The position numbers and the translations under genes were made by a program. The notes beneath the pieces are model-generated. The model saw only the letters and a list, made by a program, of their open reading frames with translations. It searched no databases and was not told the origin of the DNA. From Unio delphinus (lineage: Eukaryota; Mollusca; Bivalvia; Unionida; Unionidae): 64,000 nucleotides of DNA. The stretch spans positions 1,057,001 through 1,121,000 of the forward strand of contig JAQISU010000182.1 in NCBI GenBank assembly GCA_029339505.1, written 5' to 3'. Below, piece after piece: positions 52,421 to 59,941 of the stretch (the stretch's first letter is position 1; every line of letters starts with the position of its first letter).

Positions 52421-52639
52421 CAGAGACGTAGCTATGATATTTGCGCCCGGGGACGAACTACAAAATTGGCGCCCCAGCCCCCCAGGCGCCAAGGTACAGG
52501 GGCGCCAAAATAATTCTTACAACGTTACATTATAATATAATGTAACGTTGTAAGCCTCAATTTGGCGCCCCTGTACCTTGGCGCCCGGGGACATATATAC
52601 CTTCCTCGCCCCCCCCCCCCCCCCCTAGCTACGCCTCTG
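52421..52639. mobile_element. Foldback hAT-like MITE (219 bp) with 8-bp TSD
   Basis: Ends CAGAGACGTAGCTA and TAGCTACGCCTCTG are inverted. The flanks carry an exact 8-bp TSD CATGCACT (52413-52420 and 52640-52647). Inside, GGCGCCAAGGTACAGGGGCG pairs with its complement about 75 bp later, and the centre is a perfect 19-bp stem (CTTACAACGTTACATTATA arm) around one base. A C homopolymer lies near the right end. No coding capacity. TSD length and CAG ends point to hAT. Confidence 0.88.
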
Positions 52640-52742
52640 CATGCACTCAAGCACACAAAAAATAAATGACGGCAACCAAACAAAACGAAACAGTGTACGT
52701 CAAGCACTGGCTCAATTGAAGGTCAAGAAAACATCGTATATT

Positions 52743-53203
52743 CTAGGTAAAGTGTACGCATAAAATCATTGATAAGTGACAATAATGACCTTCTCTAGGT
52801 AATATAGACACTTACAATTATTGATAAGTGTCAATAATGATCATCTCTAGGCAAAGTGTACACTTATAATCATTGATAAGTGACAATAATGACCATATCT
52901 ACAGTGTACACCTAACATCATTGATAAGTGACAATAATAACCATCTCTAGGTAAAGTGTACACTTAAAATCATTGATAAGTGAAAAAATGACCTTCGCTA
53001 GGTAATGTGTACACTTAACATAATTGATAAGTGACAATAATGACCTTTTCTAGGAAACATGGACACTTGAAATCATTGATAAATAACAAAAAACGACCTT
53101 CTCTAGGCAAAGTGTACACTTATAATCATTGATAAGTGACAATAATGACCATCTCTAGGTAAAGTGTACATTTAAAATCATTGATAAGCGACAATAATGA
53201 CCA
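52743..53203. repeat. ~52-bp tandem repeat with hairpin units (~9 copies)
   Basis: Unit of about 52 bp beginning CTAGGTAAAGTGTACACTTA. Most units contain CACTTA followed about 10 bp later by TAAGTG, an inverted pair; some extend to 7 bp (CACTTAT/ATAAGTG). Units vary by substitutions and small indels. Confidence 0.9.
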
Positions 53204-53220
53204 ATATTTACCAATCTGAT

Positions 53221-53268
53221 TATTATTATTATTATTATTTATTATTATAATTATTATTATTATTATTA

Positions 53269-53304
<36 letters not shown>

Positions 53305-53401
53305 GTTGTTGTTATTATTATTATTATTATTCTTATTCTTCTTCTTCTTCTTCTTATTATTATTATTATTATTATTATTGTTGTTATTATTATTATTATT
53401 A

Positions 53402-53438
<37 letters not shown>

Positions 53439-53440
53439 CC
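53221..53440. repeat. (ATT)n / (TTC)n / (GTT)n imperfect microsatellite
   Basis: Over 200 bp of ATT-type trinucleotides with TTC and GTT interruptions; the poly-Leu open frame across it is an artefact. Confidence 0.95.
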
Positions 53441-53939
53441 GGCTGCACTATTCTCTCGAGGTCTTATCATTTAGCATCTCGAGGCATAACTCTAACGCAA
53501 TATAATTACTTTTGCAGATTCTTTTGACGGCGTTTGTGCTTCTTTACGCTGTTTAGTTCGCATCCTTGAAACAAGTCTAAACACGATGGTTTTCTATGCG
53601 ATACACATAGTAACCAGTTGGTTTATTATTGTTGCATCCTTTGTGTTTCTATGTCTTGATTAGAATATAAAATAGTTTACACGTTTTCTTAGATTTGCGT
53701 TTTGTATATTTTTAAAAATGTATTTAGCTTATTTGTTCCATCTCACGCGAAATTCAATGGCTACAATATAAATCATAGTGAAAAGTCGAAGCAAGCAAGA
53801 GGGTCTTTCAAATAAAAGTTCTCCATAACATAAAATATGTGCATGTTAAAGACCCAGGGGTTACAAATGTTGTATTTGATGTTTCATAAGGATTCTAGGG
53901 TATAAATGATGCTCTTTCAATTAAATTTACGATATAAAA
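53441..53939. other. Intergenic, nothing recognised
   Basis: AT-rich spacer between the trinucleotide repeat and the second copy of the unclassified repeat. Confidence 0.4.
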
Positions 53940-54685
53940 GTAATATATTAATGGCGAAAGGCGTATATCATTACTTTTTAATGATTATATCTTTTACTGT
54001 TGTTTTTTTGGGGGTTTGCCGCAGAACCGACTTCAAATATAATTATATATAATCCAAATTTATTGCCATTTCTGGCAGTAAAACTTTGTGGACGAAGGTA
54101 TCAAAGCATTTACGTGTTGTGTTTCAAAGAAATCATTGCTGGGGAAAATTACATGGACGAGGAAATTAACATAATTCAAAATATTAGTGCATAAACGTCG
54201 GTATGAGAGAAAATTATATTTATTAGTGAATCTTCAATTTCATTACTGAGATATCGGAGTATCCCTTAATTAAGAAAGGTCTCTGTACTAATAAGCATTG
54301 TTTCATCTCTTTTTTATTATATTCATTGTCAAGCTTTTTGATAAAAATGACCAGTTCGTTGCAATCTGAAAGTAAAAAAATAACTGTTTTTCTTCAATAT
54401 GCATTATATTGTCAGCGTGAATTTATGAGAGAAGAAGTCAATCTACATTTTTGTGTTCGCAGATTTTAAAGACAATATCGAAATTTAATAATTTCACACA
54501 ATTAAAATAAAAGGTTATAGTTTCTTAATGTAACAGTCTTGAATTTGTTCTCAAGTTTCGGATAGGTACAGAAGATGGTTCAACATAAATATGATTCAGA
54601 AATAAACATGTGTCATAAGAGGCTTCGTAGTATACAGTAGGGAATATCGCAAGTGCTTATTAATCAACGTAGTTGAATGTTAATC
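53940..54685. repeat. Unclassified dispersed repeat, copy 2
   Basis: Counterpart of 49745-50940, shorter through internal deletions near its right end. Both copies lie on the same strand about 4.2 kb apart. Confidence 0.6.
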
Positions 54686-54689
54686 CAAC

Positions 54690-54950
54690 GATTGGCGTCG
54701 ACGGATTAATGGTCAAAAACGTTCACCTGCACCGATAACGTCCAATTCACCTCTCTCCACGTGGGTTCGAGTCTCGGGGGCTTGAGTAATGTGGGTATGT
54801 GAGAAATCGTGTCAGTCGCTTTCAGTAGACCGTTATCTCTTACCGGGGTGTTCTCATCACTTAAAGCCTATCATACGCTGGGAAATATCATTAATCTCAA
54901 AGCATCATTACCACGACCTCAGCATAGTCAGAAGCGATGATGAAGTACGT
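54690..54950 (+). mobile_element. SINE-like element, family B (degraded)
   Basis: A B-box-like GTGGGTTCGAGTC (about 54761-54773) lies downstream of an A-box-like ATTAATGGTCAAAAACG (about 54703), the spacing of a tRNA-derived SINE head. A non-coding body follows. It is unrelated to family A. No TSD or poly-A/simple tail was identified. Confidence 0.5.
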
Positions 54951-55265
54951 TATTGAATTCTTTTAGAATATGCGTCTTTCATTTGGATGTAGCATAAAGA
55001 GACAAAATAATAAACAAACTAGTTCTGAACTTCCTCTAAGATACACGTTTATTTTAATCAACTGACTAATATGTTATATCATATACGAATAAATACATGA
55101 GATTACTAGCAGCAGAGAGGTCGAATCGGACAACATTATAGAAGCGTCTATTTGGCAAACCATGGCTTCCTCCAAAATCGAAAAAAAAGTTTCCTTTGGA
55201 GACGCAAAGTCTTTGTCCACCCCCACCCCCTCTGCTGCTTTGAGGGTAAAAATATTTTTACGATT

Positions 55266-55928
55266 TCAACCGAATATTTGATCAAGTCCGATACGATATC
55301 TTGATCTAGGATCATGCAAATTTATCGTTACAAATCCAGGTGGGATTGACTGAGCGTGACTAAAGACATTTCTAAAGAGATTATAATCCATATATCCACT
55401 GCGCCAAGTCTGGTGAATATTTCGTAGCGTATGTGTGTCAACTCCATTGAATACAGCAAGAATATTGCAGTTATATCTGATCACTTTTGATATTTGAGTG
55501 TATCGTTGAGTGATATATATCACATCGGTATTTTTATGCCTACCTCTGGAAAATATCCTAGCGGAATTATTTTGATTGTCTAACATGACATCATCATATA
55601 CGACTAAATTGTTAATACTTCCATCAATAACATCAATGCTCGGTGCTTCCTCGATATCGGTTATAAACTCAATAATATCCTCATCGATTTCCGATTTTGC
55701 TTTCTCGTTAAAATCCTTTAACACCTCGTAACATCGCTTACTGTCTACACTCGGGGCTACTAAATACAGCTTGTCCCATTTCATCCATCTCGTTATCAAA
55801 TTAAGTTGTAGTTGTGTCTTGCCACTTCCAGATGGTCCGATTATAATCATGCGAATAGGATTTGGAAGAGCTGCATGATGCTTAACTGGTTCTCGTGTTT
55901 TTGTCGCCGAAAAATCAATTACATTCAT
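55266..55928 (-). CDS. Polinton packaging ATPase (A32/FtsK-HerA-like)
   Basis: A 220-residue protein, a normal length for Polinton/adintovirus genome-packaging ATPases. Walker A GPSGSGKT is at residues 31-38, Walker B LVVYDD at 108-113, a basic SRGRHKN at 127-133, and YITQ with the sensor Gln at 138-141. The C-terminus is conserved (LHDPRSRYRIG, about 204-214). In the family it drives DNA into the preformed capsid by ATP hydrolysis. The frame is uninterrupted and all catalytic motifs are present. It starts 17 bp from the divergent zinc-ribbon gene. No expression evidence exists; it may be a domesticated or simply young element gene. Confidence 0.93.
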   Translation of the reverse strand: MNVIDFSATKTREPVKHHAALPNPIRMIIIGPSGSGKTQLQLNLITRWMKWDKLYLVAPSVDSKRCYEVLKDFNEKAKSEIDEDIIEFITDIEEAPSIDVIDGSINNLVVYDDVMLDNQNNSARIFSRGRHKNTDVIYITQRYTQISKVIRYNCNILAVFNGVDTHTLRNIHQTWRSGYMDYNLFRNVFSHAQSIPPGFVTINLHDPRSRYRIGLDQIFG

Positions 55929-55945
55929 GATATTATAAATAAATT
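55929..55945. promoter_or_regulatory. 17-bp divergent intergenic spacer
   Basis: Separates the start codons of the ATPase (-) and zinc-ribbon (+) genes. It contains TATAAAT (55934-55940), but this sits only 5 bp before the + start codon, too close for a classical TATA promoter with a leader. Promoters must overlap the coding sequences, or initiation is nearly leaderless. The old copy has 15 bp at the same place without TATA. Confidence 0.45.
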
Positions 55946-56137
55946 ATGGATCTATATTGTGTGAAATGTAAAAAGCGTACTAGCACAAACGACTTGACGA
56001 TGATTACAACTAAAAATAACAGATCAGCACTTGCTGGTAAGTTTGTACAATGTGGTACAAAAAAATTTAGATTTGCTTCTATGATATATGGAGATGCTAT
56101 TAAAACAAACGAGGAGGTGATACTGCAGCCAAATTAG
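55946..56137 (+). CDS. Zinc-ribbon protein (N-terminal part of ZnR-PLA2)
   Basis: 63 codons. The start MDLYCVKCKK supplies the first Cys pair (CxxC, residues 5-8); a single Cys near residue 37 in QCGTKK may be a remnant of the second pair. This resembles the short zinc-ribbon domain (DUF5679-like) common in Polintons. In related elements it is often fused to the PLA2-like domain. Here the next domain continues in the -1 frame and this frame ends at 56135-56137. The old copy also reads from zinc ribbon into PLA2. A short real protein is possible, but a frameshifted fused gene fits better. Confidence 0.7.
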   Translation: MDLYCVKCKKRTSTNDLTMITTKNNRSALAGKFVQCGTKKFRFASMIYGDAIKTNEEVILQPN

Positions 56138-56469
56138 TAATACTCCCAGGAACACCATGGACAAAATATCCAGGAGAAAAACACCTTCCAGGGTATAGTT
56201 ATTGTGTACCCGGGACCAGACTCGATATCAGACTCGATGATCAAAACCAACCCCGACCCGGTGAAAACCCAATAAACGCCATTGATAATGCGTGTCATGC
56301 TCATGATGTTGCTTATAAAATCAGCAATCTGCAACACAGATATATCGCAGATGTGAAATTGATTCATGCGTTGAATTCTATCAATGATAAATTCTTCAAA
56401 GAAAAACTGGCTTCATGGTTGATAAAATCGGCGATGAAAAGTAAATTGATGTTGGGTACTGGTAATTAA
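56104..56469 (+). pseudogene. Parvovirus VP1-like PLA2 domain, out of frame
   Basis: An open frame of about 121 codons follows TAA at 56101 and ends at TAA 56467-56469, with no ATG before the last few residues, so it cannot be translated alone. It contains LPGTPWTKYPGEKHLPGYS, then a PGTRLD calcium-loop-like region and the catalytic ACHAHDVAY (His-Asp) near 56305. This is the phospholipase A2-like fold used by parvoviruses and found in Polintons, where it is thought to aid membrane breach during entry. It lies in the -1 frame relative to the zinc ribbon and overlaps it by 34 nt. No canonical slippery heptamer is seen in the overlap, so a frameshift mutation is the simplest explanation. Confidence 0.8.
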
Positions 56470-56476
56470 TAACATC

Positions 56477-57133
56477 ATGGAATCTATTTATTATTCTCCA
56501 AGAGGATATTGGAGAGGTAAAGCAACAATCAATAAACTCGCAAAGGTGAAAAATACCATTGCAACGGACTGGTTATCCAAACAGGCGATCTGGCAAATTT
56601 ATCTACCACCGCCTAAACAAATTAACTTCTCGCATTTTGATGTCCGCGCACCTAATGAGGTTCATCAGGCTGATATATTATTTCTGTCGCATGATGGTGT
56701 TTACAAGTATGCGCTAACCGTAGTTGATGTTGCGAGTAGATACAAACAACCAGAACCTCTAAAGACAAAATCATCAACTGAAGTGGCTTCTGCGTTTGAA
56801 AGGATTTATCGAAGGGGTCCTCTGCATTGGCCAAATCCATTACAAGTTGATACTGGCAAGGAATTTCAGGGTGTAGTGTTATCAATAATGAAGAATCATA
56901 ATGTCACCATCAGACGAGGACATACTGCACTATATAGCGATCAGGCAATTGTTGAACGATTTAATCGAACACTTGCTGAGCGGTTATTTGGATATCAATA
57001 CGCGAAGGTATTTATTCAGGATAAACGATCTCGTGAATGGCTCAAGAGATTACCAGGCGTAATTAATAATGTGATTACTCGAACAATTAATATGAAACCT
57101 AACAACGCGATTAAACAAAGTATATACCTGTAA
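56477..57133 (+). CDS. Polinton retroviral-type integrase (core intact, C-terminus shifted)
   Basis: 218 codons starting MESIYYSPRGYW, the characteristic start also seen in the old copy. The catalytic triad is complete: Asp66 in HQAD, Asp125 in QVDTGKEF and Glu160 in AIVERFNRTL. The exact D-35-E spacing is that of retroviral and Polinton integrases, which join element ends to target DNA. The frame stops at 57133, but homologous C-terminal sequence continues to about 57402 in other frames, so the original protein was longer. The start lies 8 bp after the PLA2 stop. Confidence 0.9.
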   Translation: MESIYYSPRGYWRGKATINKLAKVKNTIATDWLSKQAIWQIYLPPPKQINFSHFDVRAPNEVHQADILFLSHDGVYKYALTVVDVASRYKQPEPLKTKSSTEVASAFERIYRRGPLHWPNPLQVDTGKEFQGVVLSIMKNHNVTIRRGHTALYSDQAIVERFNRTLAERLFGYQYAKVFIQDKRSREWLKRLPGVINNVITRTINMKPNNAIKQSIYL

Positions 57134-57402
57134 AACCGCAAAATGATTTTTCAAAACAACTAATACTCGGCAATGTTACCCGTTAGGTATTTATATGAAC
57201 CAGGAGAGCTCAAAGGCGGTAAAAAAGAGCTAGTGATCCTATTTGGAGTGTTATTGCACATAAAATATCTATCATAACACGATCCACGGGTAGACCGCTA
57301 GTCTATAGGATGGATTCAACTGTTCCTCAGCGAGGATTTACTCGTGAACAATTACAAGAGATACCCGAGGATACTCAAGTACCACCGCGTGGTCTTAACT
57401 AG
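57124..57402 (+). pseudogene. Integrase C-terminal domain, frameshifted
   Basis: The continuation of the integrase is readable in three pieces: PVKPQNDFSKQLILGN (frame shifted at about 57124), VRYLYEPGELKGG (another frame, about 57182-57220) and DPIWS to RPLVYRMDST, ending at TAG 57400-57402. The same C-terminal motif (RPVIYRLDS) occurs in the old copy. Three frame changes within about 110 bp mean the DNA/chromatin-binding tail is not made as one protein, although the flanking genes are open. Confidence 0.8.
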
Positions 57403-57504
57403 TACCTCTGCGTCTGTTGCACTCAAGACAAGTCAGCATCACATTATCTCTGGTATGACCTACGCTGCAATCTTTTTTCTCTAAGGTAAATTGGCGATAT
57501 TACC

Positions 57505-58296
57505 ATGCAATGGGAATTTGGTTTTGAGAAAACTCCTGATTCATCCATTGCAATTGTATTCACTCTAAATAACGTCATTGATTATTTGAAAGAGATTAAT
57601 CAATTACATAAAACACAACTGGAGAGACTATGCCAGAGTTTCCAGGAGCATCTCTCTAATATAGCGAATTCAAGCATCAAGATTATAAAATATGTTGAGA
57701 TATTAAATCAGCTTGTATCCGACATGGAATATATCAAAAAACGAATAGTTCAGATAATAATTAATGACAAGAATGGAGATAAACAAAAATTCCTAACCGG
57801 TTACAATATCACAGAAGCTGATTTATCCGATTTCAAGTTACTTGTGTATAACGCAAATGAACTAAAAAAATATGTTAATGATCGTATTCAAGAAAACTTT
57901 ACTCTGATACTCGCCGAATGGAAGAAAATAGCAAAACCACAAACAACAATCGTCAAACATAATAATGACCCAGATGGTGGTGGGCGACATATCGCTCCTC
58001 AAAACGTCAATATATCCTCGATGTTTACCGTGAATTTAGTATGTGATGTTATCGAAGGAAGTTATCAAATAAATCTCGAAAGATCAAATCAAGCTCAACA
58101 AGGATATATTTTATACTCATTTGCACCAAGAGCTGCTCCAGGGTTTCTAATCATTAAAGATCCAACTAATCCAGTCTATTTGCGATGTCATAATGATTCG
58201 TTAACGAGAATAAATTTCCAACTTACTGACCAGTCCAATAATCTGACTGAGTTACGAGGTGAGATTTTACAAATTAGTCTGTTTGTGAAATCCTAA
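57505..58296 (+). CDS. 263-aa Polinton protein, uncharacterised (probable structural)
   Basis: Intact 263-codon frame. Residues about 20-145 are mostly predicted helix with heptad-like hydrophobics (coiled-coil-like). A Gly/Pro/Asn linker follows at about 145-168 (DPDGGGRH), then a beta-rich C-terminus (172-263) with GYILYSFAPRAAPG, NPVYLR, FQLTDQSNNL and RGEILQISLFV. From family memory, this LYSF.P..PG / TDQ..N / RGE.I pattern is common in uncharacterised Polinton proteins of invertebrates. The layout of helical stalk plus beta head suggests a spike or fibre, which is inference. No signal peptide or membrane segment. No counterpart was found in the old copy, where its expected place is filled by (TA)n and unassigned sequence. 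Confidence 0.75.
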   Translation: MQWEFGFEKTPDSSIAIVFTLNNVIDYLKEINQLHKTQLERLCQSFQEHLSNIANSSIKIIKYVEILNQLVSDMEYIKKRIVQIIINDKNGDKQKFLTGYNITEADLSDFKLLVYNANELKKYVNDRIQENFTLILAEWKKIAKPQTTIVKHNNDPDGGGRHIAPQNVNISSMFTVNLVCDVIEGSYQINLERSNQAQQGYILYSFAPRAAPGFLIIKDPTNPVYLRCHNDSLTRINFQLTDQSNNLTELRGEILQISLFVKS

Positions 58297-58379
58297 ATTG
58301 CTAGCATTTTCAAGGATTTTCAATTCGTCTCCGCAACGACATCAGTGCCGGTTCTGTAGCGTAAAATCTTAAAGGATTT

Positions 58380-58552
58380 CTATGTTATTTTGTCTGCCTG
58401 AATTGGTTTCGAATTGCTTGAAATAGTTTCGGTTTGCTTGAAATAGTTTCGATCTGTCCACCCTCTTTGCTTGAAATCCTTTAAGACTTTGTTTGAAATA
58501 GTTTCGGTTTGCTTGAAATAGTTTCGGTCTGTTCACCCTCTTTGCTGCTTTA
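58380..58552. repeat. Short direct repeats (TTGCTTGAAATAGTTTCGG)
   Basis: The motif GCTTGAAATAGTTTCGG and variants occurs about four or five times between 58410 and 58530. The compound block with CACCCTCTTTGCT repeats about 80-95 bp apart (58459 and 58534). It may be part of the Polinton terminal region. Confidence 0.7.
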
Positions 58553-58569
58553 CTGGACAGACTATATAA

Positions 58570-59155
<586 letters not shown>

Positions 59156-59166
59156 CCTTAAATAAT

Positions 59167-59488
59167 TACCGCTCCGGAGGCCTAGTAGTTAGAGCGTCTG
59201 CCGCGGAAGCAGGAGGTCATAGGTTCGATCCACGGCCGAGTCATAGCAAAGACTGACACAAATGGTACTAACTGCTGCCTCGCTTGACGCTCAGCATTAA
59301 GAGGTTAGTGTTAGGACTGGTCGGCCTTTTGTCAGGATAATGTGACTGGGTAGGGACATCATGCTACATGTCTGCGGCATGATGCTCCAGTGCTAGACAT
59401 TACTATAAACTGCCTCACTGCAGACGTCTTAGCGATAGGACTGAACAATTCGTAAAGCTACTTTAAAAATCCTAATCAGATAAACAAA
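59167..59488 (+). mobile_element. tRNA-derived SINE, family A, copy 3 (full length)
   Basis: Complete 322-bp copy flanked by the exact 11-bp TSD CCTTAAATAAT (59156-59166 and 59489-59499). The tRNA-like head has A box GGCCTAGTAGTTAGAGCG and B box GGTTCGATCCA. The body (AGGACTGGTCGGCC, GATAATGTGACTGGGTAG, CATGATGCTCCAG) is shared with the copies at 48272 and 49153. The 3' end AAAGCTACTTTAAAAATCCT leads to an ATAAACAAA tail. RNA polymerase III-transcribed, mobilised by an unknown LINE. Confidence 0.92.
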
Positions 59489-59499
59489 CCTTAAATAAT

Positions 59500-59941
59500 G
59501 GAAGCATGTGAAGAAGCAGATACGTAGACCAGATGACGTGATTATCTCATGACTAACTAGGGACAGTATACAATATCGAGATGGTGATTGCTGTTAAATG
59601 TAGTTTGGCTTGCAAGCTCTTGACAAATACACATACTATATTTTCTTCAAGACGAGACTGTAATCTGTTACAGTATTGTTTGTTAAAATTCCCTTACTTT
59701 CTGTTTCGTGGGAATAGCATGCACACGTATGTGCACTGAATTTCTTGTTGTATTTTCTCTGTAATTGTATTCGATCTTAGACTCCCCATATTTCATAAAT
59801 TTAGCGGCGAATGAAATAAAATCTACTTTTGAAATAATGCTTTCATGTGAGCTGATGATAATATGTTGCGGACGTAGACTGCATAACGATCTAAAGAGAG
59901 AAAGTTAGTGTGATTATCAAACATCAATTAAAGTTGGTTGT
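59500..59941. other. Intergenic, nothing recognised
   Basis: Spacer between the SINE and the 29-bp satellite. Confidence 0.4.

Larger units (their letters stand above)
55211..58552. mobile_element. Younger Polinton/Maverick (adintovirus-like) fragment
   Basis: Compact block of element genes: ATPase (-), zinc ribbon (+), PLA2-like (+, other frame), integrase (+) and a 263-aa protein (+). Three frames are intact, unlike the old copy at 17.3-24.96 kb. Similar segments TCCACCCCCACCCCCTCTGC.. (55211-55241) and CACCCTCTTTGCTGCTTT (about 58534-58551) occur at both sides in the same orientation. No protease, polymerase or capsid gene is present, so this is an internal fragment or a deletion derivative. 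True termini and TSD were not found; the right side is bounded by a long (TA)n. Confidence 0.85.

Noticed and set aside
53303..53527. Poly-Leu protein
   Set aside because: Translation of the (ATT)n/(TTC)n microsatellite.
56000..56030. Programmed -1 frameshift at the A-rich AAAAAAA run in the zinc-ribbon gene
   Set aside because: A -1 slip there runs into a stop codon within two codons, so it cannot join the zinc ribbon to the PLA2 frame.
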